In this document: piece by piece, positions 1 through 6,923 of the stretch
Numbering within the stretch: position 1 is the first letter of the stretch
How the letters are laid out: every line of letters starts with the position of its first letter
Assembly (NCBI GenBank): GCA_030917625.1
Contig: JAUPUJ010000013.1
Coordinates: 1 to 15,564 of the forward strand
Length of the DNA: 15,564 bases
Source: Patescibacteria group bacterium
GTDB taxonomy: Bacteria; Patescibacteriota; Minisyncoccia; Phycocordibacterales; XYD1-FULL-46-19
Direction: 5' to 3'
Program-made: the position numbers and the translations under genes
Notes under the pieces: generated by a model
Database searches by the model: none
Told to the model about the DNA's origin: nothing
The model's input: only the letters and a program-made list of their open reading frames with translations

Positions 1-216
1 AGTTGTAATGGGCATTTGTTCAGTAAATAACTCTATTTCAAACACTCCCAAATTAGTGGTAACTACTGCTGTTTTATTTTTTCCGTCTGTCATATTTATT
101 TTATTATTATCATCATTAGGAGTAATGAGCGAGCTATCAACTGGTTTTAACCACATAAATAGACCCAAAATTACTATCACTCCCAGTACTATAATTGTAA
201 TCAGTTTATTATCCAT
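1..216 (-). CDS. Cyclophilin-type peptidyl-prolyl isomerase, membrane-anchored (N-terminal part)
   Basis: This is the first 72 codons of a gene that runs off the left edge of the window. The ATG is at 216-214 and the frame stays open to base 1. Residues 5-21 form one hydrophobic segment (ITIIVLGVIVILGLFMW), which is a signal anchor. A polar Asp/Asn/Lys-rich linker of about 30 residues follows. Then comes TNLGVFEIELFTEQMPITT, which matches the first beta-hairpin of cyclophilins (the usual T-x-x-G-x-I-x-I-x-L-F-x-x-x-A-P-x-T pattern). Cyclophilins catalyse cis-trans isomerisation of X-Pro bonds; with this anchor the domain should lie outside the membrane and help fold exported proteins. The gene starts 20 bp after the HPF stop, so it is probably the next gene of the same transcript. 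The catalytic core is outside the window, so activity cannot be judged. Confidence 0.8.
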   Translation of the reverse strand, partial: MDNKLITIIVLGVIVILGLFMWLKPVDSSLITPNDDNNKINMTDGKNKTAVVTTNLGVFEIELFTEQMPITT

Positions 217-236
217 AAATAATTTTAATTTTTAAA

Positions 237-602
237 TTACTTCCAAAACCTTAAACTATCTTTCAAGCGCCGAGCACTCTTTCTAAAAACAGTTTGTTTT
301 TTATCTTGAACCCCTTTAATTTGTCTAATGAGTTCATCTCGAGCTATAACAATAGAGACGTACAAATCGTAATCTGTCGCTTCGGCCCGCATTAATTCTT
401 GACCTGGTATCTGTAAATTTAATTCCGATCGGTAAATTTCGCCATGTTTGTGATGATCTGTGGTCTTGGCTAATTCTACTTCTACTAAAGACCCTTCTTT
501 GTCGCCTCCTATAAACTTAAGCAGTTTGGCTAACTTATAACGAGTATATTGCTCAAGAGACGGTGTCAGGCTAATACCCGTGGTTTTGATGGTGGTATTC
601 AT
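237..602 (-). CDS. hpf: Ribosome hibernation-promoting factor, short form (HPF/YfiA family)
   Basis: The product (121 aa) has the beta-alpha-beta-beta-beta-alpha layout of the S30AE/sigma-54 modulation family. Residues 3-10 are the first strand, 12-30 the first helix (SLEQYTRYKLAKLLKF), 38-47 and 54-66 the central strands, and 76-97 the second helix with the typical DLYVSIVIARDELIRQI pattern. The tail from about 101 to 121 is strongly basic, as expected for contact with 16S rRNA. Family members bind the decoding centre of the 30S subunit in starved or stationary cells and block translation. The length fits the short form, with no C-terminal dimerisation domain of the long form. A promoter-like sequence lies 38-66 bp upstream of the ATG. 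There is no Shine-Dalgarno motif. The cyclophilin gene follows after 20 bp. Confidence 0.85.
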   Translation of the reverse strand: MNTTIKTTGISLTPSLEQYTRYKLAKLLKFIGGDKEGSLVEVELAKTTDHHKHGEIYRSELNLQIPGQELMRAEATDYDLYVSIVIARDELIRQIKGVQDKKQTVFRKSARRLKDSLRFWK

Positions 603-639
603 ATGTTTTATATATTATTAACACACCAATAATACCTTA

Positions 640-668
640 ATTATACCCCCGAGACAGATCATAAACAA
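640..668 (-). promoter_or_regulatory. Predicted promoter for hpf
   Basis: On the minus strand a perfect TATAAT lies at 645-640. TTGTTT at 668-663 is separated from it by exactly 17 bp; only the TTG of the -35 matches consensus. The predicted start is near 633, giving a leader of about 30 nt before the hpf ATG. The element lies in the 72-bp gap behind the DUF167 gene, so hpf and the cyclophilin gene can be expressed separately from pyruvate kinase. Confidence 0.5.
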
Positions 669-674
669 TCAATG

Positions 675-896
675 TTATTCCCGCAGAAAAAACATCTTTG
701 ACGATTCTCGATGGCCTTTAATCAGACTTAGATCTTTAATATCTCTCGCTAAAAATTCAGCTAATAACTCTAATACTTTTTTATTAGCTAAACCCAAGCG
801 TCTTTTTTCCTTAACAGAAATTGTGAATCTATTGGTAGCAGTTTCAATGACTTTATTTTCTTTGGCTTCGGTTATAACTTTAACCAATAGATACAT
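675..896 (-). CDS. DUF167 (YggU-like) small protein
   Basis: The product (73 aa) fits the DUF167/YggU family over its whole length. It has a first strand (MYLLVKVITEAKENKV), a second strand (NRFTISVKEKRRLGLANKKVLELLAEFL) that contains the family's A-N-K-x-x-x-x-L-L-A helix start, and a closing strand in which KGHRESSKMFFL stands where the family has S-G-x-x-S-R-x-K-x-x-x-I. The function of the family is not established. The frame stays open upstream to an ATG at 944, but that would overlap the pyruvate kinase end by 47 bp and add a non-homologous hydrophobic stretch. The ATG at 896-894 begins exactly where the family begins and lies 1 nt after the pyruvate kinase TAA, so translation is probably coupled to that gene. 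Confidence 0.75.
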   Translation of the reverse strand: MYLLVKVITEAKENKVIETATNRFTISVKEKRRLGLANKKVLELLAEFLARDIKDLSLIKGHRESSKMFFLRE

Positions 897-897
897 T

Positions 898-2319
898 TTA
901 TAGAGTTTGAACAGAGACAGTATTAGTAGCCCCAGATTTTCCAAAAGGCATACCAGCTAAGATCACGATTCTATCCCCCTTCTTTACTTTTTTACGTTCA
1001 GTCATGATTTTTTTAACTTGTTCGATGACATTGTTTAGAGAATCAAACTCCTTATCAAATAAGTAAGATTGGCAACCAAAAGAGAGAGCTAATTGATTGT
1101 AAGTTTTTTCACTTGGAGTAATTACAAGAACTGGTTGAGCTGGCTTGTAACGAGCAATCATCCGAGCAGTAAAGCCAGTATAACTTAGAGCCACAATTTT
1201 TTTAGCATCTACTTCTGTTGCAATAGTTAAAGCGGCAAAACTAGTAGCATCAGTAATTTGCTTACCTGTTAAATACTCATCTTGTAGAGACTGTTGGTGA
1301 TTAATAAATTTCTCTGTGTGTAGAGCTACTTCAGACATAGTTCTAACTACATTTTCTGGATCAATACCCAAAGTTGTTTCTTCAGACAGCATAATAGCGT
1401 CTGTACCGTCGAAAATAGCATTAGCGACGTCACTCACTTCAGCTCGAGTCGGCACCGAACTTTTGATCATAGACTCTAACATTTGAGTCGCTGTAATTAC
1501 TGGCTTACCAAGTTCATTACATTTAGCGATAATCATTTTTTGTAAAACTGGCACTTCTTCTTTAGGCACTTCAACCGCCAAGTCGCCACGAGCCACCATA
1601 ATACCATCGGCTTCGGCGATAATTTCATCGATATTTTCAATCGCTTCTGAAGTTTCGATTTTGGCAATAATCCTAATGTCTGATTTATTCTTATCTAAAA
1701 TTGCTCGTAGATCCCGAACATCTTTAGCTCGTCTAACAAAAGACAAAGCCATAAAATCTACTTTTTGCTCAATACCAAAATCAACATGTTTTTTATCAGC
1801 TGGAGTTAGTGATGAAATAGATAAATAAGCACCGGGTACATTTACCCCTCTTTTACCCTTAGTCTCGCCTCCAATCAAAATCCGACAGTGAATATCTTCT
1901 CCCTTAACTTTCTCAACAATCAATTTTTTCTTACCATCATCAAGGAAAATAATTGAATCCTTCTTTACTTCTTGAGGTAATTTTTTGTAATTAATATAAG
2001 CCCCATTTTCATCTCCTACTCTCTTAGTAGTAGTAAGGACGAATTCATCACCTTTTTTAAGCTCCACTCGATCTTGGTAGAAATCACCAATTCTAATCTT
2101 TGGTCCTGGTAAATCTTGTAAGATAGCAATCGGGAGACCAAGCTTCTTAGCTACTTTACGACCCTCTTTAATGCGTCCACCATGTTCTTCATAATTACCA
2201 TGAGAAAAGTTTAATCTCATTACATTCATTCCTACCAAAGCTAATCTTTCTAGCATTTCAGCACTTTCACTGGCTGGGCCAATAGTAGCCACAATCTTAG
2301 TTTTCTTATTCTCTATCAT
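898..2319 (-). CDS. pyk: Pyruvate kinase
   Basis: Converts phosphoenolpyruvate and ADP to pyruvate and ATP in the cytoplasm, the last step of glycolysis. The product has 473 aa, the usual length without an extra C-terminal domain. Visible parts are the N-terminal KIVATIGPAS strand, RLNFSHG (35-41) with the substrate arginine, the B domain (roughly 78-165), the signature IRIIAKIETSEAI (215-227) with catalytic Lys220 and metal ligand Glu222, ARGDLAVE with Asp246, and PVITATQML (273-281). The C domain ends in the normal SGATNTVSV. Residue 74, in GPKIRIG, is Lys where potassium-dependent pyruvate kinases carry Glu, so this enzyme is predicted to be potassium-independent. The DUF167 gene follows after 1 nt. 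A terminator separates it from the SIMPL gene upstream, so it should have its own promoter. Confidence 0.97.
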   Translation of the reverse strand: MIENKKTKIVATIGPASESAEMLERLALVGMNVMRLNFSHGNYEEHGGRIKEGRKVAKKLGLPIAILQDLPGPKIRIGDFYQDRVELKKGDEFVLTTTKRVGDENGAYINYKKLPQEVKKDSIIFLDDGKKKLIVEKVKGEDIHCRILIGGETKGKRGVNVPGAYLSISSLTPADKKHVDFGIEQKVDFMALSFVRRAKDVRDLRAILDKNKSDIRIIAKIETSEAIENIDEIIAEADGIMVARGDLAVEVPKEEVPVLQKMIIAKCNELGKPVITATQMLESMIKSSVPTRAEVSDVANAIFDGTDAIMLSEETTLGIDPENVVRTMSEVALHTEKFINHQQSLQDEYLTGKQITDATSFAALTIATEVDAKKIVALSYTGFTARMIARYKPAQPVLVITPSEKTYNQLALSFGCQSYLFDKEFDSLNNVIEQVKKIMTERKKVKKGDRIVILAGMPFGKSGATNTVSVQTL

Positions 2320-2359
2320 TTTTATCTTAATTAAATATTCAAATAATTTTATAACCTAT

Positions 2360-2390
2360 GTAATATGGCACAAACTTGAGTTTTTTTCAA
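2360..2390 (-). promoter_or_regulatory. Possible promoter for pyk
   Basis: Between the terminator and pyk the minus strand has TTGAAA at 2390-2385. Two overlapping -10 candidates follow: CATATT at 2367-2362 (17-bp spacer) and TATTAC at 2365-2360 (19-bp spacer). Each -10 matches only four of six consensus positions. The location is right, since pyk must start its own transcript after the hairpin at 2407-2439, but the exact element is uncertain. Confidence 0.35.
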
Positions 2391-2406
2391 TGTTTGTAAT
2401 ATAAAC

Positions 2407-2439
2407 AAAAAAACAGCACCCATAAGGGTGATGTTTTTT
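2407..2439 (-). terminator. Intrinsic terminator after the SIMPL gene
   Basis: On the minus strand CACCC and GGGTG pair around a TTAT loop. A single A/G mismatch follows, then an A-T continuation, and the arm runs into a tract of seven T. It lies 22 bp after the SIMPL stop and before the pyk start. A-runs on one side and T-runs on the other could make it work in both directions, but no gene reads into it from the left on the plus strand. Confidence 0.8.
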
Positions 2440-2461
2440 CCGCTCGCTCAAATAATGGTAA

Positions 2462-3247
2462 TTATTTGATTTCGTAGACTAAAGTCACATTAATTATCAC
2501 TTCATTACTACCAGGGGCGACAGAGAGCTCAATAGCTTTATTATCAGCTGAACCCATAGCCATATCTTCTGCTCCGCCTCGTCCATAAGCCATATAAGGC
2601 ACTGGGGCACCGCCACCATTTTCTTGAATAGCGATCAATTTACCAAGACGGAAACCTCCGGCTTTAGCTACTTCTTTAGCTTGAGACTGCGCTCGTTCAA
2701 TAGCTTCTTTTCTAGCTTCATTTTGAACAGCCATTGGATCTTCTATAGTAAAGTTTAGCCCAGAAACATTATTGGCTCCTTTAGACACTACTCCACTCAA
2801 GAAAGAACCAGCTTTAGTTAAATCCCTCACCTTCACTTGAACTTGCTGATTAATTTCATAACCAGTAATTTTTGGTGGTGGGCACACTCCAATCCGACAT
2901 TCGAAATATTGATATTGAGGATTTACATTATAACCACTAGTTTTTATATCCTCATCTTTAACTCCTTGTTCTTTAAGATAAGCGATAATGCTATTAGTTT
3001 TCTTTACATTATCTTCTTGCAAAGCGTCCAAATTAACTCCTCCTTGAGAAATAACCCCGAAAGAGAATTCAGCAATATCAGGCACTGCAAAAGCTTCACC
3101 TTCACCATTAACACTAAAAGTCCTAGAAGAAGATGGGTCGGTTGATTTATAAACCACCCTAGTGAGCACAATTGCTGAAATACCGGCCACCACGAGCACG
3201 CCAATCAAAACCATACCTAAAATATTTTTGATTTGTTGATCCATCAT
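2462..3247 (-). CDS. SIMPL (DUF541) domain protein, membrane-anchored
   Basis: The product has 261 aa. Residues 9-30 form one hydrophobic segment (LGMVLIGVLVVAGISAIVLTRV), so the rest should lie outside the cytoplasmic membrane. From about residue 43 (FSVNGEGEAFAVPDIAEFSFGV) the pattern fits the SIMPL/DUF541 domain. The typical elements are the VxGxGxxxxxPDxAxxxxGV start, the D-I-K-T-S-G-Y-N-V-x-P-x-Y segment, and the later helix ARKEAIERAQSQAKEVAKAGGFRLGKL. Bacterial members are periplasmic or surface proteins linked to oxidative-stress tolerance and, in one case, channel-like oligomers; no precise activity is settled. A CxxxxxC pair (ECRIGVC) lies just before a PPPKITGYE loop and could form a disulfide. 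The start could be either of two adjacent ATG codons (3247 or 3244). A terminator follows the stop, so the gene is probably monocistronic or the end of the unit from the right. Confidence 0.85.
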   Translation of the reverse strand: MMDQQIKNILGMVLIGVLVVAGISAIVLTRVVYKSTDPSSSRTFSVNGEGEAFAVPDIAEFSFGVISQGGVNLDALQEDNVKKTNSIIAYLKEQGVKDEDIKTSGYNVNPQYQYFECRIGVCPPPKITGYEINQQVQVKVRDLTKAGSFLSGVVSKGANNVSGLNFTIEDPMAVQNEARKEAIERAQSQAKEVAKAGGFRLGKLIAIQENGGGAPVPYMAYGRGGAEDMAMGSADNKAIELSVAPGSNEVIINVTLVYEIK

Positions 3248-3355
3248 AATAATTAACTAAATTAACTAATAAATATATGAAAACTTTTAATAATAGACTT
3301 GCTACTTATTTTATCATATACCTTAAACAAATAAGACGTGGTTATTCCAAAAATC

Positions 3356-4129
3356 TTACACTAAAAAGATAAGTATAAGTAAAGCCAGCCCAATCCTATA
3401 GACCCCAAACCAAGTAAAATCATTTTGCCTAACAAAAGCCACCAACCATTTAATAGTACCGAGAGCCATGAAAAATGATAAAACAAAGCCTGTTAAAAGC
3501 CATAATAATTCTTGATTACTAAAATAAAATCCATTTTTAAAGAGGTCATACCCAGTCGCCGCAGCCATGGTGGGTATAGCTAAAAGGAAAGAAAATTCTA
3601 CTATCGCCACACGCGATAAACCAAGCCATAAGCCACCCATAATAGTAGCCCCGGCTCGAGACACACCAGGTATAACCGCTACTGATTGAAACAAACCTAT
3701 TAAAAAAGCTTGTTTGTAGGAAATATTTTCTAGCTCAGCTTTAGATGTTGAAATTTGCCTTTTATGCCAAAATTCAAAAATAATCAATACTAAACCCCCA
3801 ATCAGCAACGCTCCAGAAACAATATATAAACTATCAAAAAAAACATTCTTGATTATTGGATATAGAAATAGTCCAACAACAGCGGTGGGCAAAAAAGCCA
3901 ATAATAATTTTTTAATGAGCTTTAAATTACCAACTATACGATCAAAATATAAAGTTACCACCGCCCCAATCGCTCCCAACTGAATAAAAATCATGAAGCT
4001 CGATAAGAAATCTGAGCTGGGCAACTGCAATAAATCCGCCGCAACCAACAGATGAGCCGTCGAAGAAATTGGCAAAAATTCTGTCACCCCTTCGACTATA
4101 CTTAAAATTAATATATCTAAAAAAGTCAT
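3356..4129 (-). CDS. uppP: Undecaprenyl-diphosphate phosphatase (BacA/UppP family)
   Basis: Integral membrane enzyme that dephosphorylates undecaprenyl diphosphate, recycling the lipid carrier of peptidoglycan and other wall polymers. The product (257 aa) has both family motifs. EGVTEFLPISSTAHL spans residues 13-27, with the catalytic Glu17 region, Ser22/Ser23 and His26. PGVSRAGATI starts at 154 with Ser157 and Arg158, followed by the usual GLWLGLSR and FSFLLAIP segments. About seven or eight hydrophobic segments span the protein. It is the last gene of a probable four-gene unit, 6 bp after the DUF457-like gene. A working UppP argues that this organism makes its own murein. No Shine-Dalgarno motif precedes the ATG. 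Confidence 0.95.
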   Translation of the reverse strand: MTFLDILILSIVEGVTEFLPISSTAHLLVAADLLQLPSSDFLSSFMIFIQLGAIGAVVTLYFDRIVGNLKLIKKLLLAFLPTAVVGLFLYPIIKNVFFDSLYIVSGALLIGGLVLIIFEFWHKRQISTSKAELENISYKQAFLIGLFQSVAVIPGVSRAGATIMGGLWLGLSRVAIVEFSFLLAIPTMAAATGYDLFKNGFYFSNQELLWLLTGFVLSFFMALGTIKWLVAFVRQNDFTWFGVYRIGLALLILIFLV

Positions 4130-4135
4130 ATTAGT

Positions 4136-4636
4136 TTAAAAATACCACCACCAAAAAAAAGACATTACTAAAACTAATAATAATTGAGACCCCACACCCC
4201 ACAGTAAACTATTTTTAAATCTAATATCGGTGTGGATATGACTATGGAAACTTTGAATCGGTGCTAAAAATTTAAACCTATATTTACCATATACAAACTG
4301 TAGAGCATCTGGCGCCATCCCTAAAATACCTCCCAAAACCACAATGTATAAAGATCCGGGGCTAACAACACTATTTAAACCCCAAATTATTGATAAACCC
4401 AAGAGTCCATCAAAGCCGATCCTCATTAAATCTAAAGTAAAATTCCGCCCCCGATTCATAACAATTACTCCAGATCCAGCAGCTGATTCATCTAAAGATA
4501 AAATTTTATAATCCCGATGAGGAAAAGCATCTAATAGGAAGTGGCTAGCGAAGGCTAGCGGTAAACCTATAAGTGGTTGATGGATCAAAGCTCCAGAAAT
4601 TAAAGCTCCGGCAATACCATGGGTGGTTAAAGTCAT
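4136..4636 (-). CDS. DUF457/YdjM-like multi-pass membrane protein, possible metal-dependent hydrolase
   Basis: The product (166 aa) has four or so hydrophobic segments with conserved-looking polar residues at their ends. His6 lies in TTHGIAGAL, His32-x3-Asp36-x3-His40 in SHFLLDAFPH, Asp110 in GMAPDALQF, and His131/His133/His135 in FHSHIHT. This spread of His and Asp near membrane edges resembles the DUF457/YdjM group (annotated as membrane-bound metal-dependent hydrolases), where they are thought to bind a metal; no substrate is known. The assignment rests on motif resemblance only. It sits 6 bp after the CAP gene and 6 bp before uppP, so it is surely cotranscribed with an envelope enzyme and may itself act on a lipid or envelope substrate. 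Confidence 0.55.
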   Translation of the reverse strand: MTLTTHGIAGALISGALIHQPLIGLPLAFASHFLLDAFPHRDYKILSLDESAAGSGVIVMNRGRNFTLDLMRIGFDGLLGLSIIWGLNSVVSPGSLYIVVLGGILGMAPDALQFVYGKYRFKFLAPIQSFHSHIHTDIRFKNSLLWGVGSQLLLVLVMSFFWWWYF

Positions 4637-4642
4637 AATATT

Positions 4643-5602
4643 TTAAATACTTTTAGCACAACTATTAAAAGATTGAACCTGCCTATTATATTCCAAAATA
4701 GTTGCTTGAGTTACTTCCAACAGATTATTATGCTCTATCGCTAAGCGATTAAAACTCCTGACTTCTTGCCTTCTAGTGGAAGCATCCAGAGCATTTAGAC
4801 TATCAATTTTATTTTGTAAACTTGTTAATTGTGTACCAAGGGCCACTATTTTCTGTTTATTAGCTAAGACTTGTTGTTTTTTATTTTCACTAGGCACGAC
4901 ACAAGTATCAAGTGGTGTCCCGAAAATCTGAACCGCCATCCGAGCGGTCTTGCCTTTATATTCACCCTCTCTTACTGCTACACCTATTTCTTTATAACGA
5001 CGAGCTAAAATATTAGCTTTATGCCCAGAACTATTCATCCAAGCGTCTACTACAGCTTCATCGTCAGAAAAACCTCCTAAGGCTAAGTTCTCCCCCACCA
5101 CAATAAAATCATAACCAGAATTACTAGACACCTGGCTCACCCCCACCCCAGACGGTGATGTGTGAGCAAAATATTGATTATTAAACATATCTTCTAAACG
5201 CAATCTAGCCACTTCATTTAGTTTAGTACTCTCTGCCAAAGCTGGTAAATTCATTTCTATTCTCCTGGCGTTAGTCCAAGCCACTACTCCAGATGTAGTT
5301 AAAGGTTCAGCTGAAAAAGACCCTCCCACTGCAGCTAGTTGATCAAGTGGTGCTGGAGTAATAACTTGAGCCACAATATCTATCACCTCCATCAAATCAG
5401 CTAAGGAATATTTTTTTAAAGTTAAAAGAGCAGTATCGCTCACACTAGTTGGATTCTCTACCACCTCAGCATTACTAGACTCCACTAAAGTCTTATCGAT
5501 AGAATCATCACTTTCTTCTACCAACCAAAAAAAACTTAAAGTTAGTCCAGAGACTATGAGACATGTCACTATTCCTACAGCAATCACCACGTAACGAAAC
5601 AT
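4643..5602 (-). CDS. CAP (SCP/PR1-like) domain protein, membrane-anchored, with C-terminal coiled coil
   Basis: The product has 319 aa. Residues 4-27 are hydrophobic and serve as a signal anchor; an acidic, Ser/Thr-rich linker follows. The CAP domain covers about 104-230: the helix NARRIEMNLPALAES, NNQYFAHTSPSG with His147, VGENLALGGF with Glu171, AWMNSSGHKANIL with His194, and KEIGVAV. These are the residues of the CAP cavity. From about 240 to 312 the chain is rich in Leu, Gln, Asn and Lys with heptad spacing and is probably a coiled coil. Cys234 and Cys315 flank it and could pair. Bacterial CAP proteins of this type are exported and their activity is not known. The gene is second in the envelope unit, 12 bp after the unknown anchored protein and 6 bp before the DUF457-like gene. 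Confidence 0.88.
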   Translation of the reverse strand: MFRYVVIAVGIVTCLIVSGLTLSFFWLVEESDDSIDKTLVESSNAEVVENPTSVSDTALLTLKKYSLADLMEVIDIVAQVITPAPLDQLAAVGGSFSAEPLTTSGVVAWTNARRIEMNLPALAESTKLNEVARLRLEDMFNNQYFAHTSPSGVGVSQVSSNSGYDFIVVGENLALGGFSDDEAVVDAWMNSSGHKANILARRYKEIGVAVREGEYKGKTARMAVQIFGTPLDTCVVPSENKKQQVLANKQKIVALGTQLTSLQNKIDSLNALDASTRRQEVRSFNRLAIEHNNLLEVTQATILEYNRQVQSFNSCAKSI

Positions 5603-5614
5603 AGAATTATTAAA

Positions 5615-6052
5615 TTATATAATCTCCTCCAATCGCACCACCTGACCTTTATCTAGAGTAATCACGAACGGTATATTTTGAAAATCGGCTCCACTTTTAA
5701 TAATTAAATCATATAGACTAAGTGGCGACATAACTTTACTGATAGAAGGCTCAAGTGATGATATTTCCGTTACAAATCTTCTCGCTAAAACAATTTGCTT
5801 TAGATTATCGATGGCTGTTTCTTCTCCAACCGCACTTGTCTCTTCTCCATTTGGAATTTTATCAAAAGTGACCACCCAATATTGTTGATCTCGATAAACA
5901 TCTCTAATATAACCAATCTCTTGCCCACTAACACCAGCAACACCAGTATTAGAAAATATATACACAGCTACCACAAAAATTAACCCTACTAGTAGCAATG
6001 TGGGCTTGTTCAATAAATTGGGTCTTTTTTTACGAAAAATATTAAATCTCAT
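5615..6052 (-). CDS. Unknown single-pass membrane protein, first gene of the envelope unit
   Basis: I do not recognise a family in this 145-aa product. The N-terminus is strongly basic (RFNIFRKKRPNLLNK). One hydrophobic segment follows at about 18-35 (TLLLVGLIFVVAVYIFSN), giving an N-in topology with about 110 residues outside. The outer part alternates short beta-like stretches (YWVVTFDKI, FVITLDKGQVVRLEEII) with a predicted helix at about 80-98. It lacks Cys and His, so a metal or disulfide role is unlikely. It heads the unit leading to the CAP, DUF457-like and UppP genes, which points to a wall or envelope role by context only. Confidence 0.75.
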   Translation of the reverse strand: MRFNIFRKKRPNLLNKPTLLLVGLIFVVAVYIFSNTGVAGVSGQEIGYIRDVYRDQQYWVVTFDKIPNGEETSAVGEETAIDNLKQIVLARRFVTEISSLEPSISKVMSPLSLYDLIIKSGADFQNIPFVITLDKGQVVRLEEII

Positions 6053-6058
6053 AGGTTA

Positions 6059-6088
6059 TTTATAAGCTTATCAAAACCTAAAAGTAAA
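6059..6088 (-). promoter_or_regulatory. Possible promoter of the envelope unit
   Basis: TATAAA at 6064-6059 lies only 6 nt before the ATG at 6052, which would place the transcription start at the A of the ATG. TTTACT at 6088-6083 sits 18 bp upstream as a partial -35. The match is moderate. It is listed because the -10 to ATG distance equals that seen before the VanY gene. Confidence 0.35.
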
Positions 6089-6133
6089 AGCGACCAATTA
6101 GTCCACACTAGAAACTTAAGGTTATTTTGATTA

Positions 6134-6142
6134 TGATATAAT
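6134..6142 (+). promoter_or_regulatory. Extended -10 promoter for the small two-TM membrane protein
   Basis: TGA followed directly by a perfect TATAAT (6137-6142) forms an extended -10 element; no good -35 is seen 17 bp upstream. Eleven nucleotides separate the box from the ATG at 6154. This predicts a leader of about 5 nt, too short for a ribosome binding site. Confidence 0.7.
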
Positions 6143-6153
6143 TTAATAACAGA

Positions 6154-6384
6154 ATGACCGCTACTACTTCTATCAATATTTTCGTCGAGGCTATTACTAC
6201 CAATCATTTATGGCTAGTGTTTTTAGTCACTGTGTCTTATGCCATTATAATGAGCTGGGTTTTAATATATCACTGGCGGTCATTTAGCACCGACACGAAA
6301 ACTATTAAATTAGCTCAGGTTTTATATATAACCATACTCTTTGCCCTCCTAGGTGGTATGGTATTTTTTATATCTATTTTTTAA
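6154..6384 (+). CDS. Small two-TM membrane protein of unknown function
   Basis: The product has 76 aa and no recognised family. It has two hydrophobic segments, at about 19-39 (LWLVFLVTVSYAIIMSWVLIY) and 54-75 (AQVLYITILFALLGGMVFFISI). A short charged loop (HWRSFSTDTKTIK) joins them, and by the positive-inside rule it should be cytoplasmic. The frame begins right after an extended -10 promoter and is followed at 15 bp by the PH-domain gene, so the two products may work together in the membrane. No terminator separates them. Confidence 0.7.
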   Translation: MTATTSINIFVEAITTNHLWLVFLVTVSYAIIMSWVLIYHWRSFSTDTKTIKLAQVLYITILFALLGGMVFFISIF

Positions 6385-6399
6385 TTCCCAGACTATCTC

Positions 6400-6918
6400 A
6401 TGATTTACCTCGAACCTAAGGAAAAAATTTTACTAGCAGTCAGAAAACACTGGTTTGTTTTCTTAGTTGAAAGCATTGGCTTAACCCTCTTAGTACTTTT
6501 ACCTATTATTTTACTTTTAATCCTCGGATTGTTTTATGACCTCCATCTGACTCTAAAAATATTTTCTATATTTGGCTTTCTATATTGTGGCTGGTTAACT
6601 TTAATTTGGATTTATTTTTTTGTTATTTGGACTGATTACTATTTAGACGTCTGGATCATTACCAACAACAGAATTATTGATATCGACCAAAAAGCCATCT
6701 TCCACCGAGAAGTGTCTAGTTTTCATTTAGACAAAATTCAAGATATCAGCGTCGAAGTATCAGGTCTAATACCCACTTTGCTTAATTTTGGCAATCTCCA
6801 TGTTCAAACTGCAAGTGACAATCGAGAGTTTGTAATTAGAAATGCAGCTAACCCCGGTGTGGTTAAAGAATTTATTCTCAGACAGTGCCAGAAAATACAT
6901 AAAATTTCTGGAGAGTAA
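6400..6918 (+). CDS. Bacterial PH-domain (YdbS/YdbT-like) membrane protein
   Basis: The product (172 aa) starts with a short IYLEPKEKILLAVRKHW segment, then two long hydrophobic segments (about 17-47 and 52-78). From about 79 a domain fits the bacterial PH-like (bPH_2) pattern: DYYLDVWIITNNRIIDIDQKAIFHREVSSFHLDKIQDISVEVSG, then LLNFGNLHVQTAS and the final IRNAANPGVVKEFIL helix. The Y-L-D-x-x-I-I-T-N-x-R-I-I strand pair and the F-G-N/D-L strand are characteristic. These proteins are common membrane components whose role is not well defined. Its stop lies 5 bp from the stop of the opposing ATP-grasp gene, with no terminator visible. Confidence 0.8.
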   Translation: MIYLEPKEKILLAVRKHWFVFLVESIGLTLLVLLPIILLLILGLFYDLHLTLKIFSIFGFLYCGWLTLIWIYFFVIWTDYYLDVWIITNNRIIDIDQKAIFHREVSSFHLDKIQDISVEVSGLIPTLLNFGNLHVQTASDNREFVIRNAANPGVVKEFILRQCQKIHKISGE

Positions 6919-6923
6919 AACTC

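Noticed and set aside
8..235. Open frame on the plus strand at the left edge
   Set aside because: It mirrors the cyclophilin N-terminus on the other strand, which has a signal anchor and a clear domain start.
2837..3204. Two frames inside the SIMPL gene
   Set aside because: Overlapping shadows without homology or own start signals.
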